A stretch of DNA of 64,000 nt from Saccharina japonica (GCA_008828725.1 MEHQ01001077.1:87588-151587), one strand, 5' to 3'. Shown: positions 11,751 to 22,860, counted from the stretch's first letter. Made by a program: numbers and translations. Notes: generated by a model not told the origin, from the letters alone.

Positions 11751-13721
11751 CCCACCGACTTAAGTTTGGATTACACGTATGCCAACTCTGCTACGTACGG
11801 TAGTTAGTACGTAGCAGTCCGTAGTACTTACCAATCTGTACCTAAATATAAACACCATTTGTACATTAGTATTCAACCAAAAATGTGCTTATATATCGGG
11901 ACAGAGTGAGGCAAAATACATACATACACTCATAACATACTGACTGGTATTACACATTGTATTTACATCAGCAGTAGTAGTAGTAGAGAGCCCTCACATG
12001 TATTACTCGTAGTATTATACGGACTGTAAAAAAAACATATGCGTAAGGTCACCCGTTCCTCTGAAGGCAACACAAGAAGATATATATGTTTTACACTACA
12101 TAATTCCCATACGGTAGTAGTACACAACAGTAGTACTCTCTCGTGGTATTAACAGTACATTACGCGACATGTGTTTATTTCAGGCTGAGTTTCTTTTTAA
12201 AGCAAGAATTTACAGCTACGCATGATGTACGAGTACGGAGTACAAATACTGCGTGCTCGTCGTAGGCATTTATTATTTGTGCTCAGCGAGGAACGGCACT
12301 TTAAAAGTCCTACGACGTACGTACCAGGTATATAATAACAGCATATTTATGTTTAACGTTGACACCACAATAAGCCGCGGGCCTTATTAGCCAAACTACG
12401 GTAGATGTGTCGTGTACGTACTTTACTGCTGTAGTTTGTCACCAAGCGTGGGGGTAACCACCCCAGCACATCACTGGGATCCGCGTGCACAGAGCACCCA
12501 CAGCAACTCACACACTCACAAAAAGTCAACTGCTCGACAACCATTGTATCCAAAAGACCCCGACTTCCAAAATGCCTCTTTGTAACTCCTTCGGAAAAAC
12601 GGTGAGATCGGGGATCGATCGTGGATACGCGTATCTTTCTTCGTGCCGGCTGAGTTCACTGTTAATTCACCATCCAGATGGTTTGATACGTGACAGAAGA
12701 CAAGCTACAAAACAGAGCCGCTGCTTCGTGAGTGAGTGGTGGTGGTGGTGGTGGTGTGCTTACGAGACGAGACCTTTCTTTAGGCAGCTGCGCTACGCCG
12801 TCAAGGTACGAGTACACGTCTCGCTGGTGTCTGGTAGCCGTCGTTGGATCGCATATCTTTTGTCGAACAACTTATTTTATGTCTCGCACGTCGGAGATTC
12901 GGTACGTACCTGGTACCTGGTACACTGGCATGATCTTCCCCGTGAACCCACAAGTCAGAGTCGGTGCGGTCATCGCAGACCTGCGCACGGTGCTCCACCT
13001 GTCTCTATACCCTCTCTGCAACAGAGCAGTCGAGCTGCAGCTGGCCATTTGCAGCATCATTGAAGTTGTGTACTGCTGGTGTATACCTGGTACGTCGGTG
13101 CTCATAATGCTACAAAGTACTTTGAGCGGAAATGTAAGGAGCGTTGAAGTATAAATATAAATTTTAAATGATCCTTATATTTCCGAACAGAGTGGTGCAT
13201 ACGAGCTAATTTAGGACGTATCGGCGAGATGTGCCGGACAAGATATCCATCTGTGTTGTGCCGTCCGTTTGTTGGCAGCTCCGGGTGCAGGCGCGTGAAT
13301 CAAGAGTACCTACTGCTGTAGTACTACAGCAGTTGTGAGCTCAAGTTGCATATCATCTCTTTGTACAGCAGAAAATCTTCTTGACCGCCCGCCTTGCAGC
13401 AGCGGTACCTGGTATGCTTGCCAAAACCATCTGAGGTCTGTTCTCACTTGTTTGTGCGGCGGAATGTCCATACCTTCGAACTGCGTGCTGATAATAATGT
13501 ATGATACAGCCAAAAGTCGATACCTCGTTGACGTATACTGGTATAGCAGGCTGGTATCCTAGCAGCAGTATAGTATTTTGCGAAGTGTCATGACACGGGA
13601 GTACGAGCACACAGAAGTGCTGTAGGCACTCTTACTACTCGTACTGTAAACTCAATCACCCCGCCCTTGATTATTAACTGCCGCCTTGCGTCACAGGCAG
13701 GGTAGGGGCCATGGAAAGGCA

Positions 13722-13750
13722 GCACCGGGCGCCTTCGGGCCGCCCGGTGC
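13722..13750. other. Perfect GC-rich hairpin
   Basis: GCACCGGGCG (13722-13731) and CGCCCGGTGC (13741-13750) form a 10 bp perfect stem with a 9-base loop in otherwise AT-rich DNA. No RNA gene family is recognised around it. Confidence 0.6.
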
Positions 13751-14348
13751 CACTTATTACCGCAGGATACTGGCTTCTTGCACTTGCTGGGGCGTGGCGA
13801 TTCGGTGCTGGCCAGGTCTGCCAGGACTATTCTGTTGACACAGGGGCATTTTGGTAAGTTTCTGTACGTACTGGCCGCTGTAGAGTCGAACGCGCATCAA
13901 AACTTGACCAGAGGTAACATTATTAATAGTAACACTCCTGCACGAGTACTTGTAGAGTGTGACACCTGTGGACGTACGTATGGACAGCGCATACCAGGTA
14001 TAATAGTCGCTTAGCCCGCTCGTAGGCCGTGGGCCCGTGTCACTACAGTTACAGTAGTACGTCACATCAAGTACACGTATCATTGTACTTCGTACCGTAC
14101 CAGTAGTGTTGAGAAGTCGGCGAGTGAACCACGGCGGCGATAATATGCAGACCGCCGGCAAGCACATTTAAGCACATCATCAATGATTATGTTGTCACAT
14201 TAGCCCCAATTTCCCTGAAATCTCGTATATACGTGGTCACAAAACAGGCTGAACAAAAAGCGTCTCGATGAGAGAAAACGAGTACCAAACGATAGGCAAG
14301 GGAACGGTACATTAATAACGAGCCGTGGCAGCACACCCGCTTCCACAG

Positions 14349-14679
14349 GCAGTTTTTTTTCTTCCCATTTATTATATTTGCCCTTCTTTTTTCTCTCCCT
14401 TCTACAGCAGTACCAGGGTATTAATATACTCGCAACACAGATCCGGGGTCACATATCAGGCTCTCCTCCTCCCTCCCCACTACGGTTCGTGCCTTCATTT
14501 GTATTGCGAAAATACTTCAACCTTTTCTTCCCCCGTCGACTCGCGTTGAATTGCGCCTACCCACGCTACGACGCGCTCTCAGCAGTTGACTCCTTTTACA
14601 TGTTTGCAAGCAAATAAATTGTCACTTCACGCTGTTTCACGGTGGGATTTGAACACACAAAATCAACTCTCAGGCAGTG
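14349..14679 (-). mobile_element. tRNA-derived SINE, copy 1 (interrupted)
   Basis: Body matches 22976-23310 and the reverse complement of 25300-25620: CATTTATTAT, CAGATCCGGGGTCACA, the CTCAGCAGTTG block, and a B-box-like GGTGGGATTTGAAC on the + strand. The tRNA-like head lies at the right end, so the element is on the minus strand. It breaks off at about 14680, where an LTR-like element begins. The rest of the head resumes at 16735-16775. Confidence 0.65.
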
Positions 14680-14681
14680 TT

Positions 14682-15088
14682 TGTATACGCCGCTGTCGAA
14701 CGTGTTCTGTGTAACCACGCGACTATACCATGAGTCGTCAAGGAGAGAGTAGTAGATAAAGTACTCGTACCACCAAATACCAAAATACACACACACAAGT
14801 AGAGCCAGTACCTGTCGTCAAAGGCCCATCATAAACACCACACAGGAGTGAGCCGTACCTTTCTGTCACGCTCCACCCTCACATATATACGGGCAGTATC
14901 TTATCATTAAAGCCCGGGTCGTATCTTAACATCATCGACTACCCCCACACGGGGCAGCAACACGCGAGGCATCCATCATCTCAGATCATAATGCCTCGCC
15001 ACACCATATGAAACCCCAATCTCCGTAGACCAGTATGAAACCCCCACATATCAGGAAACCAGTATCAAGCAACCGCATACCACGAACA
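14682..15088. repeat. Left ~407 bp LTR-like direct repeat
   Basis: Matches 16330-16734 over its whole length with few substitutions and small indels, for example ATAAAGTACT versus ATAATGTACT and CATTAAAGCC versus CATCAAAGCC. High identity implies recent insertion or conversion. Confidence 0.8.
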
Positions 15089-15152
15089 GCCCCCCTATTC
15101 GGTGCGCGATACGATAGGTCCCGAATTGCTTATCACCAATTGCCAGGTAAAA

Positions 15153-15288
15153 CGGCAAGTCCCAATTTCCATAATAAACCATCGCTAAGGTAAAACGGCA
15201 ACCCCAAATTCCATCCTTCATCATTGCCAAGGTAAAGCGGCAATCCCAAATTCCATCCTCAATAATTGCCAACGTAAAACGGCAATCC
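15153..15288. repeat. ~42 bp minisatellite inside the LTR-like element
   Basis: About three units of roughly 42 bp start with CGGCAAxxCCxAA and end with TTGCCAAGGTAAAA-like sequence. Being a multiple of three, it leaves one minus-strand frame open with a repeated CRFTLAM-like peptide, but nothing else suggests a protein. Confidence 0.6.
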
Positions 15289-16329
15289 TGATACCAAATC
15301 TCTCAATATCGATTCCTGTATATATCTCCTAAACTATAGAGAGACAGTAACTACGGGAAGGGGAAAATCCAACAAACGTGAGTATGCTGGTAAAACCTTC
15401 AAACAAAATCAATAACACCGTCTTCACACAGATACCGTACCGCCCGATAACATCGGCCCCCCTATTGTGTACTCTGTAAGAGCACAATAACAGAACATCT
15501 CTGATATAGAACATCTCAAATCAAATCATAGCAGTCTCCCTGCTTGACACTCCCCTCGGAAGTATACAAGAAGACAACAATCCGCATCTGAATCCAAAAG
15601 TACTATAGGTATCAGTAATTGGTTCCCCTGTACGTTGTGCGCACTTATACAATAGCCAAAGCGTACGGCACGATTCATCAAGACCATCGGCATACTCTAC
15701 TGACGTATTAACCTTGCTCGGCGTATGGGTACCGCCCAACACTTTCTCCCATTTCCTTCAGAACTCCTGAATTCGAACGTAAATTCTTCAAGTACTTTCC
15801 AAAAACATTCCATGCACATCGAAAACTTCTACTATTATCCCCCAAAACCAAATGCCCAAAACCCCCGGATTAACAAACAAACAAACGAACCAGTGGATGA
15901 AATCACAACAACTTCACCACAGTGTCACTGTCAAAGCGAAGCGTCTCAGCATGCAACGGTTTGATGAGAGAGTCGGCATGCTGCTCTGCCGACCGTACGT
16001 GTTAATCTCAAACTACCCGTTAGACACATGCTCTAGATATCTACGTCCTATAATCAAACCATACACAGACACCAGCGCGCATAACTGCTCCACCAGAGAC
16101 AGACGTCCGGTCAGTAGCCTTGCGTGCATCCGCATCCACGTATGATAAAACCCCAACTGGACTCGACTATCTGCGATGTAAAGTCTTCGTCGTGTTACCG
16201 AGTACAGCTACCATCTCCCCCCTGCTCGGTAGACCATCTCCTCAGCCTGTCCTCCCTGCACCACTCTCCCTCTAACACAGTATAGCGCTCCAGCGACCTC
16301 CGGGCCCGAAGCAATCCGATCATCGTATT

Positions 16330-16734
16330 TGTATACGCCGCTGTCGAACGTGTTCTGTGTAACCACGCGACTATACCATGAGTCGTCAAGGAGAGAGTAG
16401 TAGATAATGTACTCGTACCACCAAATACCAAAATACACACACAAGTAGAGCCAGTACCTGTCGTCAAAGGCCCATCATAAACACCACACAGGAGTGAGCC
16501 GTACCTTTCCGTCACGCTCCACCCTCACATATATACGGGCAGTATCTTATCATCAAAGCCCGGGTCGTATATTGACATCATCGACTACCCCCACACGGGG
16601 CAGCAACACGCGAGGCATCCATCATCTCAGATCATAATGCCTCGCCACACCATATGAAACCCCAATCTCCGTAGACCAGTATAAAACCCCAACATATCAG
16701 GAAACCAGTATCAAGCAACCGCATACCACGAACA
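16330..16734. repeat. Right ~405 bp LTR-like direct repeat
   Basis: Second copy of the 14682-15088 repeat. It is followed directly by AGCAGTATTCGAGGG, which is the missing head of the split SINE. Confidence 0.8.
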
Positions 16735-16775
16735 AGCAGTATTCGAGGGCAAAAAACCAGGCCACCGGGGCGACC
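16735..16775 (-). mobile_element. Head remnant of SINE copy 1
   Basis: AGCAGTATTCGAGGGC...CCACCGGGGCGACC matches GCAGGATTCGAGGG...CCCACCGGGACGACC in the uninterrupted SINE at 23267-23308. It is the 5' (A-box side) end of the tRNA-like head, displaced 2.05 kb by the LTR-like insertion. Confidence 0.65.
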
Positions 16776-16811
16776 TGAACCTAAATAATACCAGGAGCAT
16801 ATATATACCTG

Positions 16812-17438
16812 TGTGATGTGGTGCCCTGGGGCTATATAATGGTTAAGATATAATTATACAGGTGAAAAGCCTTGTGGCCCTAAGATTATTCTCGAGTGCT
16901 GAAGTTTCCTTGGTAGGTTAGATAGGCAGTAGCATCGAGGCTTCGTAAGCCCATAGGAATGTTCTGAGTATCATAATATTCCTAAAGACGAGAGAACCCG
17001 TAGGTTTAGCGCTTAGAATACCGCAAGATTGATATTACCCCTTGGGTATGATTGGTAATACCCCTCGGGTATGATAAGACGATCACTGGGGAACAGCTTA
17101 GCATCATAGGAAAGATCCTTGGAGTACTACAGCTATCCGATTAACGGGATTTTAGCGGGAAAACTATCGTAACAACCCGACTAGCGGGCTATTAGAGAGA
17201 GAGCCCGAGGCTCTGCGGTCAGCCGAACCTCGCGCACCCTCTCTCACTCTCCTTCCCTCCTCCGGTTCCATCTATCTTCTGGCTTCCCAGCTTATAGCCT
17301 TTTGGTCTCCATCGTCTGAGGTTAAATAATACCAAGTATAAAACAAGAGGTCTCCTATACTGAAGAGACGCTTTCTTCCTAGCCAGCAACGATAATTCCT
17401 GCTTCCCTTCCATCTTATATCTCGGCACGTTCTTCACA
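16812..17438 (+). mobile_element. Candidate solo or truncated LTR with adjacent primer-binding site
   Basis: A stretch starting TGTGATGTGG and ending TTCACA is followed after two bases by TGGCGTCGTCGGCAGG, which resembles a retrotransposon primer-binding site. It holds a CTATATAATGG TATA-like word and a CT-rich part near 17235. No second copy is present and the downstream 17460-17700 shows no open gag. This is a pattern-based guess. Confidence 0.3.
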
Positions 17439-18522
17439 CTTGGCGTCGTCGGCAGGATTACCCTGGGCTGGGCAATTGAGCGATACTTTACCCCTATAGC
17501 TCAGTAGGTATTACCCTCACACAGGGGGAACAAAGGGCGAGGGGAGTTGAAGCCGATCCTTGAAGAGAGCGCTCGAAGAAATGAAAAAAAAAACTCGAGA
17601 AATTTAAGTGGCGAGCTTCCGATACTGAGGCCGACACGGTAAACAATTTCTTGCCAATGCATGGCCTAGGATTGGTCATACATTAATTTACATATATTTA
17701 TAGAACAATCACAGTTTGCATAGCGCTCAGCTCTTGTTCTTAACGGGGGTGACGCAATAAATAAGAACACCCAAATCAACCTGAATAGTGGTCGTGCATC
17801 TATATTTATTTTTGGTTCGGTTCGAATCACGTAATACACGGTCTACATTACAGCGGTATACCCATTTTAAGATCATCCGGTTTAAGGGCATAGTGGAGAC
17901 AAGACCAGGTAAATCAGCTTGTCACGAGGAAAAAAACTAGTTGGAATTCGTATGGTCAGTAGTAAAATATAAGACAACAGTGGAGATAAGACCACGTTTT
18001 TGGGCTTGTCACGGGGTGATCTTCTAACGGGTACACCACTGCAATTGTGGCGCTGGGAACGTATAATCTGATATAGGTGGTTACACAGAAAACAAAAACT
18101 GAATAAAAGAGCTGACGGCGTCAAGATACAGCAGCAGAGCAGCAGCACAGTAGTTACTGTTACAGTCACACGGCAGTAGCAGCAGCAAAGTAGCAGTGCC
18201 GAAGACGAAAAACCCCACAACACTCAAAACGTTCGCCGACGGGGTAGGAACGTATATAGTAGGAATCGCTGTCATACAGCTATGTACTCCTGTAGTAGCG
18301 GAGAAAAAAACAGCCAGCGGAGAGTTACGGAACAGCGGTAGTAGCAGTGTGTGATGAGAGCACCTCATCACAGTACTCTGAAGTAGCCACACAAAAAGAG
18401 CTCCTATTACAATCTGTTAGCAAGGAACTTTAGAGGGGCGGGCTGTTCACTTATTGCATTGCTTTGCGAGCTAGGAAGCACTTCCTGGTGGGATCAAGGT
18501 ACGGGCGTAGATCCAACCAAAC
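17439..18522. other. Non-coding stretch, no gene recognised
   Basis: AT-rich, with two similar blocks at about 17889-17935 and 17980-18025 (GTGGAGAyAAGACCA...GCTTGTCACGrGG) and AGC/AGT-rich simple sequence near 18120-18200. No open frame with family resemblance. Confidence 0.5.
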
Positions 18523-18558
18523 CCCTTACCCTAACCCTAACCCTAACCCTAACCCTGA
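18523..18558. repeat. Interstitial telomere-type repeat (CCCTAA)n
   Basis: Four perfect CCCTAA units (18529-18552) flanked by one-mismatch units CCCTTA and CCCTGA. It then decays into CCCAAACCGGA-like sequence. It lies inside the contig with unique sequence on both sides, so it is interstitial and not a chromosome end. Confidence 0.8.
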
Positions 18559-18870
18559 CCCCAAACCGGACCCAAACCGGACCAGAAACGGGCGAGAAAA
18601 GCGCTACTCCATTACTCTGTCCTGAGCTACCGTCGTAGCAGTCGATTGAGTACTGCTACTGTACATATTCTGTTGGAAGAGGTCTCAGTAGTAGTCGTAG
18701 GTAACAGGTAACTTATTATGTATCATGTCTCTCACACATAACAAAAAATAGCTTGACCCAGCTCATGACAGCAGTATGCTGATAAAGAAAAAACAAAGCG
18801 TGTCTATACTGCTGCTGGCTCATCAGCTGTCATGCCCTGGTGCGTATTCTGTTGGACGAGGCAGTAATAA

Positions 18871-19288
18871 ACAGCCGATTTTCCTAATTGAGAATTGCCT
18901 TTCCGATGAGAATGAAAATCGATTTTAGTACTTTGTTATTGTTTAAGAGTTGTATTTCGCTCACGATCAAAATTTGACCCAGAACATATGTTCCTCGATG
19001 GTAGGTATCGATCCACGAAAAAAAAATGAAACCAACCTTGACAGGCTCGAAAAATCAAGGATTTAAGGGAATTTGCATTTATGAGCGAGGTACCTCGCCC
19101 ATAAATCCATATTTTCTGGGATCTTCGGTATCTTGAGCCTGCCGAAGCCGATTTTTTTTTTGGCATCGACGGGTGTCACAACTGACAATATTTTACAGTG
19201 AAAAAGTACATCTCTTACAATTCAAAATCAATATTTTCCATTTTCATTCTCCTCGGAAAGGCAATTCTCAATTAGGAAAATCGGCTGT
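18871..19288. mobile_element. PIF/Harbinger-like MITE with TAA target duplication
   Basis: Terminal inverted repeats of about 48 bp start ACAGCCGATTTTCC and differ at only one or two positions. They are flanked on both sides by TAA (18868-18870 and 19289-19291). A 3 bp TWA duplication is typical of PIF/Harbinger. At 418 bp with no transposase frame, it is non-autonomous. Confidence 0.75.
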
Positions 19289-19291
19289 TAA

Positions 19292-20058
19292 TAGGAGTCG
19301 CAGGCAATAGGCAAGCATTTGATTCGTGTATTCGTGTACGCTTAGCGGGCTGTTAGTTACGAATAGTTGCAAGAAACACTGACCCCAGTTTCTGTAAACG
19401 TAATGGAATTTATAAAATCAATCGCGAGGCCTCTCGTGCTTTTGGAAATGTCCAAAGTTGCCCCTATCGTCTGGACTTCAGACCGAAATCGGTTCACGTC
19501 CGTTCTCGGCACCTCGCCCGCGCTTTCTCGTCTGTTCTCTCGCGGGTCGCCTTCCCGGGCCTCCGCCGGGCCTATTCCCGCTCGCGCACTCTCGAGGTCG
19601 CACGTCGGCGCCGAGCGCGGCGACCTTCAATCCGTAGGCTCTTGCGAGACGGCGGGACGTCGAGACTGTTTTTTTGATGCAGCAAGGTTCTTCGCGGGAC
19701 ATCGAGGTTGTTTCTTCGAGGCAGCAAGGTTCTTTCGAGGTTGTTTCTTGGAGATCGTAGCGAGGTTCAACTTTTTCTGTGGACCTGTTTTCTGCTACAA
19801 TCTCGGCTTTTTTTGTCGTCGCGAGCTTCGATAGCTCTTTTCTTTGATTGCTCGGTCTCGCGAACGCGACCGCTTTCTCCCGACTACCTCCTTGGGCGGG
19901 TCGTCTTTACCTCCTTCCATACCCTCCGCCTTGCCTCGTCGGGATACGAGTACAGTACTACAGTAGCAAGCACAGCAGTCTTTGTACGCTACCATACGAC
20001 AACAACTAAAACTCGCCTGAATACCGGGTATATATTTTTTTCGCGGGTGAATCCATAG
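19292..20058. other. Non-coding stretch with a 155-codon frame of doubtful reality
   Basis: A frame at 19367-19834 on the + strand contains short internal duplications (GCAGCAAGGTTCTT, TCGAGGTTGTTTCTT). It has no recognisable domain, a Phe/Cys-rich low-complexity end and no splice context. I do not call it a gene. Confidence 0.4.
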
Positions 20059-21471
20059 CTACAGGGGTAATCATATGAGAAAACCAGAAAAATCGAAGAA
20101 ATTTTGTAACCCTTTTTTTTTTCTTCGTATAACGAACAGCCCAGTATGAAGATACGTATCTACACCAAAGGAATTTTGCCCCACCGATCGATATGACAAA
20201 ACAGAAGGCCTGCTCGGCAACTCAAGCAAATGGAGCCCCCGTCTACCCAATGCCGGCGTCATTTGACCCTTGTGGCCGGCACACTGTCCTCTGATCTACC
20301 GGCAAGGCGTGTCTCTCCGAACTGCAAAAAATACAGCAAGTCGGTTGTCCAGATGCGTGCACCAGGAAATTGAATGGGGCTCGAGCCAGCATCTCAGCCC
20401 AACGAAACCAGGGTTGACAGGCACCCCACGACCCACGAGGTCATTGTAACGTTGGCTGTTTCCAATTTCGATACTTGCATCGCTCGCGGGGTCAATCTGC
20501 TCGTACTTGTTTGGTGCTGGTACTGCTGTAAGAAAACAAATTACGAGTACTCGTACCAAAATGTTACCAATATCTTTTCGTGGACCAGGGTGCGAAACGT
20601 TTGCCGATTCTGCTGCTTGTAGGCGCAACTTGTTCTCGGTCTGGGGAAGAGGGGTGCACGTGGCATTTGGCGTGGCTATTGTACTCTACTAGAAGGTTCG
20701 AGGAGAGCAACCGGGGACGCAAATGGCCTCGCCCTTCAGAGGTGGGGCTGCCCTCCGTCCAGATTCGCCAAGAGAGAGATTTTCCCCGAAAATCTCAACA
20801 GAGTAGATCAAGGATCGACTTCGAACCGCAGCCCGTTTTCCCTCGAGAAGGCAGCCAACCACCAGCTTCAGCCTCTCAAGGGCCCCCTCTGACCTCGGGA
20901 GACGGCCTCAAGTCGTCACAGCGAAAAATAAGCCTCCATCAGCGAGGTGTCAGCCTCTGACCCGCGAGGATGTTGTAGATGAAAACCGACATGCCGCGAT
21001 TCCACTCACTTCTGGTACGAACGAGTACGGGAAGATTGACCCCGCGAGCGATGCAAGCATCGAAATTGGAACGGCCAACGTTACAATGACCTCATGGGTC
21101 GTGGGGTGCCTGTCAACCCTGGTTTCGTTGGCCTGAGATGCTGGCTCGAACCCCATTCAATTTCCTGGTGCACGCATCTAGACAATCGACTTGCTGTGTT
21201 TTTTGCAGTTCGGAGAGACACACCTTGCCGGCAGATCGGAGGACAGTGTGCCGGCCACAAGGGTCAAATGACGCCGGCATTGGGTAGAGGGGAGCTTCAT
21301 TAGCTTGTGTTGCCGAGCAGGCCTTCCGTTTTGTCATATTGATCGGTCGGGCAGAATGCCTTTGGTGTAGATAGATATATTCATACTGGGCTGTTCGTTT
21401 TTTTTGTACGAAAAAAAGGATTAACGAAATTTCTTCGATTTTCCGGTTTTCTCATATGATTATCCCTGTAG
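20059..21471. mobile_element. Long-TIR (foldback/MULE-like) element, ~1.41 kb
   Basis: Left arm (20059 to about 20515) and right arm (about 21014 to 21471) are inverted copies. Both ends read CTACAGGG, then TAATCATATGAG. Further in they share a TGACAGGCACCCCACGACCC block and TTGCATCGCTCGCGGGGTC. The unpaired centre is about 500 bp and has no transposase motif. No clean target duplication is visible, so the superfamily is open; a non-autonomous Mutator-like or foldback element fits best. Confidence 0.7.
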
Positions 21472-21980
21472 TGCTGTAATAAATCCTACCAGCCTGTACA
21501 GAAGAAACGAGCCCGAGAGGAATTGAGATATATAGATACCAGGTACAACATAGACTACTGTTGTTTCCAAGAACTCTCTGGTGCGGCGAGAAATTAGACT
21601 TGCAGCCAGGGAAAAAGCCTAAATCAGTTACACCTGTTCCTTTTGAGCCTAAAACAGGTACATACTGAAATCAAGCAAAAAGCACACGCCACGAGCGGTG
21701 TTTATGTGTTTTTGGCCATGATAATTCACAAGCACTGAGCGTGTGGCCTCCCAAATCTGATTCGTTTTGTTTTGATGAGGGTATAGGCACCACGGGCTCC
21801 ACTTGGACCTGCGGAGGGTCATCAGGCTTCGTTTTTTTCGCCACGGCGGGCGCGCCAAGAGTATTTATTCTGGCGCTCCCCCCCGTTGCCAGCTTTGAAG
21901 TCTCTCGACTATCCTCGCGGAACCGCTTGCCCGGCACGAAGTGCTTTTGCTGTATGATACCAAAACTGAGCCCACCTCGA
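21472..21980. other. Non-coding stretch, no gene recognised
   Basis: Two short open frames overlap here on opposite strands (21671-22006 minus, 21741-21995 plus). Neither shows a family motif or splice sites. Nothing further can be supported. Confidence 0.4.
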
Positions 21981-22150
21981 CTGGTGCATTTCTGAGGCTG
22001 AGACAAAGAAACGGGGTTGCGAACTGAGTATCAGCACTTAGCATTTCCTTAGTCCTGCAACGCTTGGCATTGCCTTGATTCTGTATGTATGTATATATGT
22101 GTCAGACATCAAAACACGAGCGAGCGCCATGACACATTGTTGTCGTAAAC
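21981..22150. repeat. Tandem segmental repeat, first copy
   Basis: TGCATTTCTGAGGCTGAGAC...GGGTTGCGAACTGA...CTTGGCATTGCC...GTATGTATGTAT...GAGCGAGCGCCATGACACATT. The second copy (22212-22860) has the same blocks in the same order but is split by the hAT-like element. Confidence 0.7.
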
Positions 22151-22211
22151 ATCACAAACTATCTTGATAACTGGGACTACAGCAGTATCCAGGGAACGCA
22201 CCTCAACGAGT

Positions 22212-22860
22212 GAGTGGTATATTTCTGAGACTGAGACAGAAATGAGGTTGCGAACTGAATTTCAACACTTAGAATTTCCTTCTTCCTGTAATACTTGGCA
22301 TCAGGGCGTAAATTAGTCGTCCGGCTCGTGGTGCTGCCCCGCACCACGGGCCGTAGGCGAGGTGCGGCCCCCCGCAGGGGCCCCCGGAGGGCCCCCGGAG
22401 CCCCCCCGGAGGGCCGCCGGAGGTCATTTTTTTTACCATATATGCATCAATATACTCAAAATGTGCGTCTAACCCTCTCGGTTTAGCTGTTTGAGGCCTG
22501 CTATGTCCTCAGGCAGAGGAAACCAGCCCCAAATAGAGAATGTAAGACGAAATCAACATAAAAAGAGTCCCAAAAAAAATCGCCTGCGGCGAAAAGCACG
22601 CCTAAAAAAAACGGACTCGAACAATGTTTTTGGCCTACGGCGAAAAAAGTTGTGGCACAAAAACAAAACAAAATGGTGCGCCGCACCATGCCTCCGGTAC
22701 GTGGTGAAAAAAACGGGATTTAGGACAAAAAGGTGCGCCAGCGCAACATTTCACCACCTATTTTACGCCCTGCTTGGCATTGCCTTGTTTCTGTATGTAT
22801 GTATGCGGCAGATATCGAAACATGAGCGAGTGCCATCACATTGTTGTAAATAATAAGGAT
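22212..22860. repeat. Tandem segmental repeat, second copy, split by hAT-like MITE
   Basis: Left part 22212-22301 (TATTTCTGAGACTGAGACAG...ACTTGGCAT) and right part 22773-22860 (CTTGGCATTGCC...GAGCGAGTGCCATCACATTGTT) together reproduce the first copy. The first copy therefore serves as an empty-site reference for the insertion. Confidence 0.7.
22302..22772. mobile_element. hAT-like MITE with perfect 8 bp target duplication
   Basis: Termini CAGGGCGTAAATTAG and (inverted) CAGGGCGTAAAATAG are flanked on both sides by CTTGGCAT (22294-22301 and 22773-22780). An 8 bp duplication and CAGGG ends are hallmarks of the hAT superfamily. The 471 bp interior is GC-rich at the left, with CCCCCGGAGGG-type runs, and has no transposase. 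Confidence 0.85.

Larger units (their letters stand above)
10149..14342. other. Intergenic, no gene recognised
   Basis: AT-rich in its middle part (11750-12400), with many short TAGTAC/GTAGTA runs and scattered ACCAGGTA/TACCTGGT words. A family A repeat lies at 11694, a TGG-rich microsatellite near 12738 and a hairpin at 13722. The short open frames here have no family signature and no convincing splice context. Nothing else can be supported. Confidence 0.6.
14682..16734. mobile_element. LTR-like element with ~0.4 kb direct repeats, inserted in SINE copy 1
   Basis: Two highly similar direct repeats (14682-15088 and 16330-16734) begin TGTATACGCC and end CACGAACA, the TG...CA form of LTR ends. 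They enclose about 1.24 kb. The flanks GGCAGTGTT and AGCAGTATT are similar and may be a decayed target duplication. The SINE sequence continues on the far side, which shows an insertion. No gag, pol, primer-binding site or polypurine tract is recognised inside. It could be a small non-autonomous LTR retrotransposon (TRIM-like) or another kind of duplication-bounded insert. Strand is not determined. Confidence 0.55.

Noticed and set aside
12485..13154. Overlapping + strand frames of 140-192 codons as coding exons
   Set aside because: They overlap each other in different frames, hold microsatellite-derived runs and show no family resemblance.
15153..15288. CRISPR-like array of regularly spaced repeats
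   Set aside because: The roughly 42 bp units are contiguous and similar throughout, with no unique spacers, and the DNA is eukaryotic. It is a minisatellite.
17490..17560. tRNA gene (CCCTATAGCTCAGTAGGT resembles an A-box)
   Set aside because: No matching B-box (GTTCGAxTCC) or acceptor stem pairing was found at the right distance.
19367..19834. 155-codon + strand frame as a gene
   Set aside because: Low-complexity Phe/Cys/Arg-rich sequence with internal short duplications, no domain and no splice signals.
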